This document shows positions 27,725-35,628 of a DNA stretch of 64,000 nt, in pieces (the first letter of the stretch is position 1; each line of letters begins with the position of its first letter). Below the pieces are notes generated by a model that worked only from the letters and a program-made list of their open reading frames with translations, did no database searches and had not been told where the DNA came from. A program made the position numbers and the translations under genes. This stretch comes from Halopenitus malekzadehii (GTDB lineage Archaea > Halobacteriota > Halobacteria > Halobacteriales > Haloferacaceae). The stretch is taken from the NCBI RefSeq assembly GCF_900108505.1, contig NZ_FNWU01000002.1, forward strand, positions 248,001 through 312,000, in the 5' to 3' direction.

Positions 27725-28063
27725 GTGCAGGTCGAATGTCGATTCTTCGGACCGTTCCGGGAGGAGGTCGGCGAGCGGTCGGTCGAGATCACGACCGACG
27801 CGGAGACGTACGGCGACCTCCTTGCGGAGCTGGAGGACCGGTATCCCGGACTGTCCGGACGGCTGATCGCCGACGGATCGTTGGTCGGCGAGATCGCGGT
27901 CACCCGTAACCGGAAGAACATCCGGCACCTCGAGGGACCCGACACGCGGCTGACCGACGGTGACGTGGTCCGACTTACGCCGTCGGTCTACGGCGGGTGT
28001 GTGAACGCCGATCCGGATCGGCAATTCCTTCCGGTATCGGGTGCTCGCCGCGACATCGTGTGA
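27725..28063 (+). CDS. MoaD/ThiS-like ubiquitin-fold protein (SAMP-type) with a tail after GG
   Basis: A 112-residue beta-grasp protein. Residues 1-92 follow the SAMP/MoaD pattern: VECRFFGPFREEVGERSVEI, LLAELEDRYPGLSGRLI, NRKNIRHLEGPDTRLTDGD and VYGG. Such proteins carry sulfur for molybdopterin or tRNA thiolation, or are attached to lysines, and need a free C-terminal GG. Here GG is followed by 22 more residues (CVNADPDR through ARRDIV). Either a protease trims it or a frameshift removed the original stop: after GGCGGG comes TGTGTGA, and removing TGTG would restore GG-stop. Starts with GTG. Confidence 0.78.
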   Translation: MQVECRFFGPFREEVGERSVEITTDAETYGDLLAELEDRYPGLSGRLIADGSLVGEIAVTRNRKNIRHLEGPDTRLTDGDVVRLTPSVYGGCVNADPDRQFLPVSGARRDIV

Positions 28064-28075
28064 CTCCCGTCGGTC

Positions 28076-28127
28076 GGATCCAACGATCGGATCCAACGAT
28101 CGGGTCCATCGATCGGACTCATCGGGC
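28076..28127. repeat. 13-bp tandem repeat, four copies
   Basis: GGATCCAACGATC occurs twice exactly and twice with changes, starting 13 bases after the MoaD-like stop codon. Confidence 0.8.
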
Positions 28128-28158
28128 GCTTTTTGTCCACTGACCGCCTACCACACGT

Positions 28159-28431
28159 ATGCGCCGCCATATCGAACTTCTCGTCGGACTGGTCGGACTG
28201 GTCGAACTCCTGTGTCCCCGGACCGTGGTCGCCGTGGCGACCCGGCTGGCGTATCGGACGCCGGAGGACCTCGAGGTCCGGGAGTGGGTCTACACCGCCG
28301 CGCGGCTGGAGGGCGCCGTCCTCGTGCTGCTCGGACTCGTCGGCCTGTATACGACCGCCGGATCCACGGGATCGGCGGCGACCGACGCCGCCGACGCAAA
28401 CCCCGGAACCGCCGCGCGCGACAACGCGTAA
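28159..28431 (+). CDS. Small membrane protein of unknown function
   Basis: A 90-residue protein with hydrophobic segments at about 5-25 (IELLVGLVGLVELL) and 47-64 (ARLEGAVLVLLGLVGLY), and a polar alanine- and aspartate-rich tail. The spacing of charged residues between the helices (RLAYRTPEDLEVREW) looks conserved rather than random. I do not recognise the family. Confidence 0.6.
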   Translation: MRRHIELLVGLVGLVELLCPRTVVAVATRLAYRTPEDLEVREWVYTAARLEGAVLVLLGLVGLYTTAGSTGSAATDAADANPGTAARDNA

Positions 28432-28467
28432 CCGTCTCGTCTACGGTCAGTTTCGCTCGCAAGCAGC

Positions 28468-28554
28468 TGGCCACCGGCCCGCGTCTGCGTCGAGGTCTCC
28501 CGGCTTCCGGACGACGTCGACGTCGAGATGGACGCCGTCGCGTCGCTCGGGTGA
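28468..28554 (+). pseudogene. RidA (YjgF/UK114) C-terminal remnant
   Basis: One frame reads PPARVCVEVSRLP, then DVDVEMDAVASLG and a stop. This is the C-terminal signature of the RidA enamine/imine deaminase family (PxRxxVEVxxLPxxxxVExxAVA, with the substrate-binding arginine). Upstream codons in the same frame do not continue the family, and no start is present, so about 100 N-terminal residues are missing. It lies 80 bases before an AbgA-like gene. Recognition rests on a short match. Confidence 0.6.
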
Positions 28555-28634
28555 CCACTCGGCTGGGGGGAGCATCTGGGGCTGGATCGACTGCGCACCG
28601 TTAAGTAGTTCCACGGCCAATCGCTGTCAGATCG

Positions 28635-29915
28635 ATGTCTCACGACGTACGCAACCGTCTGTCGGGGATCCGGCGGGCACTGCATCGCCATCCTGAGCCG
28701 GGGTGGCGGGAGTTGCAAACGACCGAACGGGTCGTCGAGGAGATCGAACGGATCGGCGTCGACGAACTCGCGATCGGTCGCGACGCGCTCGCGAGCGATC
28801 ACCGGATGGCGGTTCCCGACGACGAGGAACTCGCGGCGTGGCTCGATCGGGCTCGCGAGGCCGACGTCCGTGAGGACGTCCTCGAGAAGACGGCGGCGGG
28901 CCACACCGGCTGTGTCGCCGTTCTCGAGTGCGGTGAGGGGCCCACGGTCGGCCTGCGGGTCGACCTCGATGCGGTCTCGATGACTGAATCCGACGAGCCG
29001 GGTCACGGTCCCGCGGACGAGGGGTTCCGGTCGGAGCACGAGGGATATATGCACGCCTGCGGGCACGACGCACACCCGACGATCGCCCTCGGCGTGCTCG
29101 AGGGGATCAAACACGGCGACTTCTCGGGGACGTTCAAGGTGTTCTTCCAGCCGGCCGAGGAGATCTCCGGCGGCGGCAAGCCCCTCGTCGAGGGCGGCTA
29201 CGTCGACGACGTCGACTACCTGCTCGCGATGCACGTCGGCCTCGGGAACCCGACCGGAACGATCGTCTCCGGGGTGCGAAAGCCTCTCGCGATGGCGCAC
29301 CTGACGGCGACCTTCGAGGGGGCAAGCGCCCACGCGGGGACGGCGCCGAACGCCGGCGCGAACGCGATGCAGGCGGTCGCGACCGCGATCCAGAACGCGT
29401 ACGCGATCCCGCGTCACGCCGACGGAATGACCCGGGTGAACCTCGGCCGGATCGAGGGCGGCACGGCGAGCAACGTCATCGCCGAGGAGATCACCATCGA
29501 CGGCGAGGTCCGCGGGGAGACGACCGCGCTGATGGAGTACACGCGGACCGAACTCGAGCGCGTGCTCTATGCGGCCGCAGAGATGCACGACTGTGACGTG
29601 ACGTTGCGGGTCATCAGCGAGTCCCCCCGCATCGACAGCGATCCCGAGTTGCGGGACCTTATCGGGGCGGTAGCACGCGGGATCACGAGCGTCGATACGG
29701 TCGTTCCCGAGCGGGAGTTCGGGGGGAGCGAGGACGTGACCTACCTGATGGAGCGGGTGCAGGCGAACGGCGGGCTCGCCGCCTACCTGCTCGTGGGCAC
29801 CGACCATCCGACGGACCACCACACGCCGACCTTCGACGTCGACGAGCGCAGCCTCGACATCGGCGTCGAGGTGATCGCGGAGGCCGCCTCCGAGATCGCT
29901 CGACGACGGCCGTGA
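28635..29915 (+). CDS. abgA: M20-family amidohydrolase, AbgA-like
   Basis: A 426-residue metallohydrolase. The N-terminal ALHRHPEPGWRELQTT, RMAVPDDEEL and HACGHDAH (C142, H144) match p-aminobenzoyl-glutamate hydrolase subunit A better than general M20 peptidases. The dinuclear metal site is completed by FQPAEE (175-176) and AMHVGL (H200), with HHTPTFDVDE near the end. It hydrolyses an N-acyl amino acid; the true substrate may be p-aminobenzoyl-glutamate or another aryl amide. The partner AbgB is not seen. A paralogue lies at 38594-39898. Confidence 0.82.
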   Translation: MSHDVRNRLSGIRRALHRHPEPGWRELQTTERVVEEIERIGVDELAIGRDALASDHRMAVPDDEELAAWLDRAREADVREDVLEKTAAGHTGCVAVLECGEGPTVGLRVDLDAVSMTESDEPGHGPADEGFRSEHEGYMHACGHDAHPTIALGVLEGIKHGDFSGTFKVFFQPAEEISGGGKPLVEGGYVDDVDYLLAMHVGLGNPTGTIVSGVRKPLAMAHLTATFEGASAHAGTAPNAGANAMQAVATAIQNAYAIPRHADGMTRVNLGRIEGGTASNVIAEEITIDGEVRGETTALMEYTRTELERVLYAAAEMHDCDVTLRVISESPRIDSDPELRDLIGAVARGITSVDTVVPEREFGGSEDVTYLMERVQANGGLAAYLLVGTDHPTDHHTPTFDVDERSLDIGVEVIAEAASEIARRRP

Positions 29916-30067
29916 CCGCGATCGGCGGATCGAAGTCCGGGACGGATCACCGATGGCAGCTATCCGACGGCCGATCTCGGCGATGTCGGCGGAACGAGGG
30001 TGGTGATCCCAAAGAAACGAGGGTCAGACCCCAAAGGATTAATCCGCACCCTCCACGTACCCCGGGT

Positions 30068-30718
30068 ATGAGCGAGGACGTACCGGAGTCGCTGCGGACG
30101 GCAGCCGACGCTGACCGCCCGCGCGGGATCTTGACCCCGTCGGACCGCGATTTCCTCCTCGGTCGCAAGACCGACTACACCGAACACTCCAAGAAGCAAA
30201 AGCGCAACCGCATCCGGCGTCGGATTCGAAACGCGGTGATCGACTTTTCGATCCTCTTTGAACACCTCGAACAGCGCGACCGCGAGACGGTCTTCGATCC
30301 CAAAGACGAGGATCGGGAGGCGTTCACACAGGGGGTCATCGACATGCTCGCGTTCCTTCATCTCGGCTCGATGGGCTATCACACGCCGTTCAAGGAGATG
30401 CTCGCCGAGGGCGTCGGCAAAGCCGAACAGCGGCTCGCCGGGTCGGATTTCCGGATGGTCAACGTGGAGTTCAACGTCGACCCCGTGGGCCAGATCGACG
30501 TCGACGAGGTGATCGAGAAGATCGAAAACGACGAGTTCGCCCAGCTGACCGACGAGGAGCTGCGAGCGTTCGTCCGGCTGCTCTCGATGTCCGAGGAGTT
30601 CTCACCGAGCGAGACCCGCGAGACGATCAAGGACAACGTCGGCGACTTCGTCCGGAAGGTCAACGAGAGCGAGGCCGAACGCGAGCGCGCCGTCGAGGAA
30701 CTGACGAACCAGCCCTGA
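30068..30718 (+). CDS. Conserved haloarchaeal protein (GILTPSDRDFLLG family)
   Basis: A 216-residue soluble protein. The N-terminus RGILTPSDRDFLLGRK, a basic stretch KKQKRNRIRRRIRNAVIDFS and LFEHLEQRDRETVFDP form a pattern shared by a haloarchaea-specific family (I recall DUF5806). A middle hydrophobic segment MLAFLHLGSMGYHTPFKEML and an acidic helical C-terminus follow. The basic helix could bind nucleic acid, but function is unknown. Monocistronic. Confidence 0.75.
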   Translation: MSEDVPESLRTAADADRPRGILTPSDRDFLLGRKTDYTEHSKKQKRNRIRRRIRNAVIDFSILFEHLEQRDRETVFDPKDEDREAFTQGVIDMLAFLHLGSMGYHTPFKEMLAEGVGKAEQRLAGSDFRMVNVEFNVDPVGQIDVDEVIEKIENDEFAQLTDEELRAFVRLLSMSEEFSPSETRETIKDNVGDFVRKVNESEAERERAVEELTNQP

Positions 30719-30839
30719 TCGTCGAGCCGTTCCGCCCGTCCGAATCGTTCTCACCCGTGTCCTGAGCCAGCGCGTCGCACTGTTCAAGCGTCGACTACCC
30801 GTCACCGAACGGGGGTGATCCGGTTCCGATCCGTGAGAG

Positions 30840-30861
30840 TGTATACATAATTCGTGGATGG
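30840..30861. promoter_or_regulatory. Operator-like TGTATACA element upstream of the BCCT gene
   Basis: TGTATACA followed after ten bases by ATGG. The same arrangement, 18 of 22 bases identical, occurs at the start of the class III aminotransferase gene. It includes ATACATAATTC, also found at 39930-39940 with one change. The surrounding 302-base spacer (30719-31020) has no convincing gene. Confidence 0.5.
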
Positions 30862-30882
30862 CACTAACGAATATGGGGAAAC

Positions 30883-30897
30883 GTTTATGTGATAAAC
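30883..30897. promoter_or_regulatory. Inverted repeat GTTTAT-GTG-ATAAAC upstream of the BCCT gene
   Basis: A perfect 6-base-arm inverted repeat in an AT-rich island 124 bases ahead of the transporter start. It could be a dimeric repressor site or a small hairpin in a long 5' leader. Confidence 0.5.
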
Positions 30898-31020
30898 ATC
30901 CTATGAGTTGGGTATGCCATCACTCGACACGATGGATGAACGGGGGCGAACACGGCGTATCGATCCGTCGTCTCACGGGACCGAACGGCCCACGCGGTTC
31001 GGTGGCGGGGGTGGTCGGCG

Positions 31021-32655
31021 ATGAGCGACGTCGACGGAACCGGCGAACCCGACGGCGCGATCGGTCGGTTCCGCGAGGAGCTCGATCCGGTCGTGTTCCT
31101 GTTCGGTGCCGGGTTGACGCTCGGATTGATCCTGTTGTACTTCTTCGATCCGAACCTCGTGCAACGGGGCATCGCGGCCGGAGAAACGGTGATGTACTCG
31201 TATCTCAACTGGGCGCTTTTGGCCATCGTCTTCCTCGTCGTTACCTTCCTCGTATACCTGATCCTCGGGCCGTGGGGGCGGCTCCGATTCGGCGAGGAAC
31301 CGCCGGAGTACAGCTTCTTCTCCTTTTTCGCGATGTTGTATTCGGCCGGCTTCGCCGCCGGCGTCGTCTTCTGGGGACCGACCGAGGCCCTGTTCTACTA
31401 CGCGGACCCCTCGCCGCTGTTCGACGTGGAGGGTGGCACCGCGGAGGCGATGACGATCGCCGTCCAGCAGACGCTGTTCCACTGGGCGATCCCCCAGCTT
31501 GCGGTCTTCACGATTATGGGGATCGGGATCGGCTACTACGCGTACAACTACGAGGACGTGCCGCTGCGTGTCTCCTCGGCCCTGACGCCGCTTTTGGGCC
31601 GGGAGAACCTCGACGGTCCGATCGCGAAGGTCGTCGACGTGATGGCGGTCTTCGCGACGATCGGCGGCGTGGCGACCTCGCTCGGGTTCATCGGCAGCCA
31701 GTTCATCGAGGGGCTCCGCTACCAATGGGGGATCGATCTGGGGACGACTGGGATCATCCTCGTGGTGACCGCGATGACGCTCGCGTTCACGGTCTCGATG
31801 GTTCTCGGGGTCGATCGGGGCATCCGTCGGCTCTCGAACTTCAACATGATCCTGTTCGTGATCCTGATGGTCGCGACGCTGATCGTGGGTCCGACGGCGT
31901 TCCTCGTGTTGATGGGCACGCAGGCGCTCGGCGGAATGTTCAACGACTTCGTCGCGATGAGCCTGTTCACCGGCGCGGGCACCGACGGCGGGACCACATG
32001 GATGAACACCTGGACGGTCTTCTACTGGGCGTGGGCGCTCTCGTGGTCCCCGTTCGCCGGTCTGTTCATCGCGCGGATCTCGAAGGGTCGGACCGTCCGT
32101 GAGGTGGCCTTCACCGGCATCGCCGCGACCTCGGCGGCGTCGATCCCGTGGTTCATCTTCGTCGGCGGCACCGCGGTCTGGAGCCACCACAACGGGATCG
32201 CCGACTTCGGCGCGGTCATCGCGGGTGAGGCCGGCGCCGAGGTCTCCGGGTTCATCCTCTTCGAGACGTTCCCGCTCGGGACCGTCTTCATCCTCGCGTT
32301 CATGATCCTGGTGACGACCTTCTTCATCACCTCCGCGGACTCCTCGACGCTTGCCGTCTCGATGATGACGACCGGCGGTAAGGCCCAACCCTCGAACATC
32401 AACCGGGTCTTCTGGGGCGTCCTCCTCGGAATGATGGCAGCGATCCTGATGACGCTGGGCGGCGTGAACGCGCTGCAGTCGGCGGCGATCATCACCGGCA
32501 CTCCGTTCGCGTTCGTCTGTCTGTTCACGATGATCGGCCTCATCCGGGAGTTCGTCTCCGACGGCAGCCGGGTGCTGTTGCAGGAGGACTCCTGGCTGTT
32601 CGGTTCCGGTCCGAAGGATGAACCCTCGGCGGCTGAGCTGAGCGATGACGACTGA
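31021..32655 (+). CDS. BCCT-family transporter (betaine/carnitine/choline)
   Basis: A 544-residue, 12-helix secondary transporter. The family signature FYWAWALSWSPFAGLFIARI is followed by SKGRTVREV; FSFFAMLYSAGFAAGVVFWG and the tryptophan-rich WMNTWTVFYWAWALSW form the substrate region. Members take up glycine betaine, choline, carnitine or ectoine with Na+ or H+. It lacks the long C-terminal osmosensing domain of BetP. The next gene on the same strand is a class III aminotransferase, and the promoters share a motif, so the imported solute may be metabolised rather than only stored. Confidence 0.92.
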   Translation: MSDVDGTGEPDGAIGRFREELDPVVFLFGAGLTLGLILLYFFDPNLVQRGIAAGETVMYSYLNWALLAIVFLVVTFLVYLILGPWGRLRFGEEPPEYSFFSFFAMLYSAGFAAGVVFWGPTEALFYYADPSPLFDVEGGTAEAMTIAVQQTLFHWAIPQLAVFTIMGIGIGYYAYNYEDVPLRVSSALTPLLGRENLDGPIAKVVDVMAVFATIGGVATSLGFIGSQFIEGLRYQWGIDLGTTGIILVVTAMTLAFTVSMVLGVDRGIRRLSNFNMILFVILMVATLIVGPTAFLVLMGTQALGGMFNDFVAMSLFTGAGTDGGTTWMNTWTVFYWAWALSWSPFAGLFIARISKGRTVREVAFTGIAATSAASIPWFIFVGGTAVWSHHNGIADFGAVIAGEAGAEVSGFILFETFPLGTVFILAFMILVTTFFITSADSSTLAVSMMTTGGKAQPSNINRVFWGVLLGMMAAILMTLGGVNALQSAAIITGTPFAFVCLFTMIGLIREFVSDGSRVLLQEDSWLFGSGPKDEPSAAELSDDD

Positions 32656-32663
32656 GGACAGGT

Positions 32664-32707
32664 AGTCGTCGTCGGTCGCCGGCGACCATACCGCCGGCGT
32701 CGACGAC
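32664..32707. terminator. GC-rich nested inverted repeat after the BCCT gene
   Basis: AGTCGTCG and CGACGACT form the outer arms, and GGTCGCCGGCGACC is an internal perfect palindrome. It starts nine bases after the stop codon. It may fold at the 3' end of the mRNA; no T tract follows. Confidence 0.4.
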
Positions 32708-32762
32708 TGCGGGCCGTCGATGTCGATACGCCGTTCGATCGATACTAACATTTAATGTACGC

Positions 32763-32784
32763 TGTATACACTATTTGTGTATGG
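32763..32784. promoter_or_regulatory. Inverted repeat ATACAC-TATTT-GTGTAT over the aminotransferase start
   Basis: A perfect 6-base-arm inverted repeat (32766-32782) overlaps the ATG, with TGTATACA at its left edge. A TATA-like ATTTAATG lies at 32750-32757, 27 bases before the ATG, so a protein bound here would cover the transcription start (inferred repressor site). Confidence 0.55.
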
Positions 32785-34148
32785 ATAGGGATACTGCCGA
32801 ACCCGACGCGGACGCGCTGCCGGGGCCGAACGCCGAGCGCTGGGTGAATTTCCACGGGGAGCACGCGGCACCGAGCGAGTATTCCCACGAGTTCGTCTGG
32901 GACGTCACCGCGGAGGCCGACGGACCGTTCGTGACCGACGTCGACGGAAACGTCCTGCTGGATTTCACCTGTCACATCGGGGCTGCGCCGCTGGGGTACA
33001 ACAACGAGAAGGTGCTCGGCAAGCTCCGGGAGTTCGACCTCGTCGAGCCGATGAAGATCGCCGGCCAGGACATGTACTTCGGGTCGGGGCCCGACCCCGA
33101 GGACGCGCCAATCCCCGGGTCGAGCCACCTGATGGCGAAGTTGACGGAGGTCTCGAGCCAGTACGGGATGGACACGGTCTTCCTTTCGAACTCGGGCGCC
33201 GAGGCGGTCGAGAACGCGATGAAGATCACCCACGACGCGACCCCGGCCGCCAAATACGGCTACGCCTTCACCGGCAGCTTCCACGGGCGGACGCTCGGGA
33301 CGCTCTCCGTCACCCGGTCCAAGGACGTCTACACCCGCCACTATCCGGAGATCGCCGGCATCCGGACGGTCCCGTTCTGTGCCGACCGCGACTGCTCGCC
33401 GGCAACCTGTGAGTGTGGGTTCTTCACCGGTGATGGCGCGGAGTCACAGCTTCGGAACGCGCTCGCGCCGGAGGGCGGCCACGTCGATCCCGCCGAGATC
33501 GCGTTCCTGATGCTTGAACCGATCCAGGGCGTCGGCGGCTATCGGTTCCCCAGCGAGGCGTTTATGGCGGAGGTCGGCGCCGTTAGCGACGAGTACGACA
33601 TCCCGCTCGTCGTCGACGAGATCCAGTCGGGGATCGGGCGGACCGGCGAGATGTGGGCCATCGACCACTATCCGGTCGAACCCGACGTCATCGCGAGCGC
33701 GAAGGCGCTGCGCGTGGGCGCGACGATCTCCCGGTCGGACGTCTTCCCGAGCGAGAAGAACCGCCTCGGATCCACCTTCGGCGGCGGCGACGTGCTCGCC
33801 TCGATGATGGGCACCTTCACCCTGGAGGCGATCGCGGACCACGACCTGCTCGCGAACGCGACCGACCGCGGCCGACAGGCGACGGAGCTGCTTGGGGACG
33901 GTGCACCCGAAACCGTCGTTGACGTCCGCGGCAAGGGTCTGATGCTCGCGGTGGAGTTCGACACCGCCGACCGCCGCGACGCCGTCGTCGCCGAGGCGCT
34001 CGAACGCGGCCTGCTCACGCTCGGCTGCGGGAAGAAGACGATCCGGCTGCTCCCCCCGCTGGACGCGACCGAACGCGAGATCGAACTCGGCGTCTCCATC
34101 TTCCTCGACGCCGTCGAAGCCGCAGGAACGACCGCCGCTGCCGCGTAA
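32781..34148 (+). CDS. Class III PLP-dependent aminotransferase with a cysteine cluster
   Basis: A 455-residue omega-aminotransferase (GABA, lysine-6 or diaminobutyrate type). Fold-type I motifs: SNSGAEAVENAMKI, FTGSFHGRTLGTLSVT, LVVDEIQSGIGRTG and the PLP lysine K308 in SAKALRVGA. A segment FCADRDCSPATCECGFF (about 199-215) places four cysteines (200, 205, 210, 212) in 13 residues, like a metal site; this is not part of the common family core. The exact amino donor cannot be read. It follows the BCCT transporter. Confidence 0.88.
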   Translation: MDRDTAEPDADALPGPNAERWVNFHGEHAAPSEYSHEFVWDVTAEADGPFVTDVDGNVLLDFTCHIGAAPLGYNNEKVLGKLREFDLVEPMKIAGQDMYFGSGPDPEDAPIPGSSHLMAKLTEVSSQYGMDTVFLSNSGAEAVENAMKITHDATPAAKYGYAFTGSFHGRTLGTLSVTRSKDVYTRHYPEIAGIRTVPFCADRDCSPATCECGFFTGDGAESQLRNALAPEGGHVDPAEIAFLMLEPIQGVGGYRFPSEAFMAEVGAVSDEYDIPLVVDEIQSGIGRTGEMWAIDHYPVEPDVIASAKALRVGATISRSDVFPSEKNRLGSTFGGGDVLASMMGTFTLEAIADHDLLANATDRGRQATELLGDGAPETVVDVRGKGLMLAVEFDTADRRDAVVAEALERGLLTLGCGKKTIRLLPPLDATEREIELGVSIFLDAVEAAGTTAAAA

Positions 34149-34179
34149 GGGATCGTTCGCGGACGACGGCAGAAGGTGG

Positions 34180-34195
34180 CGTTCGTCGGCGAACG
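34180..34195 (+). terminator. Hairpin after the aminotransferase gene
   Basis: CGTTCG-TCGG-CGAACG, six perfect pairs around a four-base loop, 31 bases after the stop. No long T tract follows. Confidence 0.4.
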
Positions 34196-34201
34196 GCCGT
34201 G

Positions 34202-34243
34202 ATTTATAAGATGATCTACCTTTCTTCGGCGTCCATTTATAAG
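34202..34243. repeat. Paired ATTTATAAG motifs 33 bp apart
   Basis: Two exact copies of ATTTATAAG start at 34202 and 34235 in the 214-base gap between the aminotransferase and a secreted protein gene. No start codon with a credible gene lies at promoter distance. Similar pairs occur inside and after the methyltransferase gene. Confidence 0.6.
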
Positions 34244-34362
34244 TCGATCGGCGTTCGGAGTTGGGTTTCAGGTGGTGCGAATCGCGGGAGACCGCAACGG
34301 CGTCGGGCCGTCGTTAAGCCGGTCTCCAACGAGCCGAACCGTAACTCATCTGCCCCGTGGCC

Positions 34363-34926
34363 TCACGCGACCTGCTCGCTGTTCCGGAACGTGACCGTCG
34401 TGTCGTCCGACTCCACGGTCGTTTGGATCGTGATCCAGCCGTCGTTCCGATCGACCTTTCGTGCTCCCTGGAACGAGAGCTCGACGCGCTCGGTCGTCGT
34501 GTGGGACGCGCCGGCCTCGAGCGTGCCGACGTCAACGGTCCCCTCCCAGACGACGTCGTCCGTGTCGGTGTTGTTCTCGCCGGCGAAGATCCGGATGTAC
34601 GTGGTGATGCCGGTCGCGGTTTCGTCCTGCTCGTTATACAGCGTCGCGGTGACGTCCCGACAGGTCGTCCCACACTCCTCGGTCTCGTCGATCGTGAACG
34701 AGAACGGCTCCGTGTCGGGGGCCGACGTCGTCGTCGACCCGTCGTTACTCCCGGATTCCTCCGCGGAGGACTCCGCGGTGGAAGGCTCCTCCGTGGGGAA
34801 CTCCTCGATGGACTCGCCCGAATCACCACCGGGGGCGGGGCCGACGCCGGTATACGCCATCGCTCCGACGGCGAGGGCCAGAGCGAGCACGACGAGTCCG
34901 ACGGCGATGCCGTGTTTTCGGTTCAT
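34363..34926 (-). CDS. Secreted or membrane-anchored protein of unknown function
   Basis: A 187-residue protein. Residues 7-27 form an N-terminal membrane segment (IAVGLVVLALALAVGAMAYTG) that is either an anchor or a signal peptide. A serine-, threonine- and glutamate-rich linker with repeated ES/AE units leads to a beta-rich domain (about 75-187) with a close cysteine pair in EECGTTCRDV. Asparagine-rich sites such as NNTD could be glycosylated. Its gene lies 21 bases after the DUF4382-like lipoprotein gene on the same strand. Confidence 0.65.
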   Translation of the reverse strand: MNRKHGIAVGLVVLALALAVGAMAYTGVGPAPGGDSGESIEEFPTEEPSTAESSAEESGSNDGSTTTSAPDTEPFSFTIDETEECGTTCRDVTATLYNEQDETATGITTYIRIFAGENNTDTDDVVWEGTVDVGTLEAGASHTTTERVELSFQGARKVDRNDGWITIQTTVESDDTTVTFRNSEQVA

Positions 34927-34947
34927 TTTGGGCTCACGCTCCGGGTT

Positions 34948-35589
34948 CTATTCGGCCTCGTAGTCGACGGTGATCCCGTCGGGAACGGGCTGGAGGAGGT
35001 ACTCGCCGGTTCGGCCACGGCGGACCGGGGTGAAGTCGGCGGTGAAGACCGTGCGGGTGTCCGCTCGGATCTCGAACTCCTCGTTGAAGGTGAGCGGCGC
35101 CTCGCCCGGAACCTCGACGGTGGCCGAATCGCCCCCCTCGAGCGTCGCGTCGACGCCATCGGTGTCCAGCTGGATGTACTCGTAGGTCGCGACGTCGAGT
35201 TCGCGCTCGTCGACCAACTGTGTGTTGTCATTCTGCAAGTCGACGAGATCAGCTTCCTGCGGCTCCTCGAACTCGTAGTACTCGCGGCCGGACTCCTCGT
35301 CCGCGTCGTCCGATTCCTCGGATTCGGTGTCCTCTGTTCCGGCGTCCTCTGTTCCGGCGTCCTCCGTTCCGGCGGTTTCAGTTCCGGCGTCACTGGGGCC
35401 GAGCCACATCCCGACGATGGTAACGACGCAGGACTCGAAGTCCGCGATGTCGCCCGGCTGGTCGGTGACCTGCGCCGCGAGCGTCCCCGTTTCGCCACCG
35501 CCGCCGCCGAGACAGCCCGCGAATCCGATCGTTCCGGCCGTCGCCGCGCCCGTGAGATACGTCCGTCTGTTCATTGGTAACTCAGTCAT
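34948..35589 (-). CDS. DUF4382-like twin-arginine lipoprotein
   Basis: A 213-residue surface lipoprotein. The N-terminus has the twin-arginine signal RRTYLTGAATAGTIGFAGC with a lipobox ending in cysteine. The domain that follows (TGTLAAQVTDQPGDIADFES, then a long acidic insertion and YEYIQLDTDGVDATLEGGD) resembles DUF4382, a beta-sandwich found on archaeal and bacterial surfaces. The insertion contains AGTED repeated from a 15-base DNA unit. An ATG five codons downstream (MNRRTY) is an alternative start. Confidence 0.75.
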   Translation of the reverse strand: MTELPMNRRTYLTGAATAGTIGFAGCLGGGGGETGTLAAQVTDQPGDIADFESCVVTIVGMWLGPSDAGTETAGTEDAGTEDAGTEDTESEESDDADEESGREYYEFEEPQEADLVDLQNDNTQLVDERELDVATYEYIQLDTDGVDATLEGGDSATVEVPGEAPLTFNEEFEIRADTRTVFTADFTPVRRGRTGEYLLQPVPDGITVDYEAE

Positions 35590-35628
35590 AGTATGTTCTG
35601 TGGTTATCTTATATGAGGGGATGAAGCG

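Noticed and set aside
30858-32102. A long frame starting at the ATG after the TGTATACA motif
   Set aside because: It overlaps the BCCT transporter in another frame, and its sequence is arginine-rich and without domains; the transporter frame is clearly the real one.
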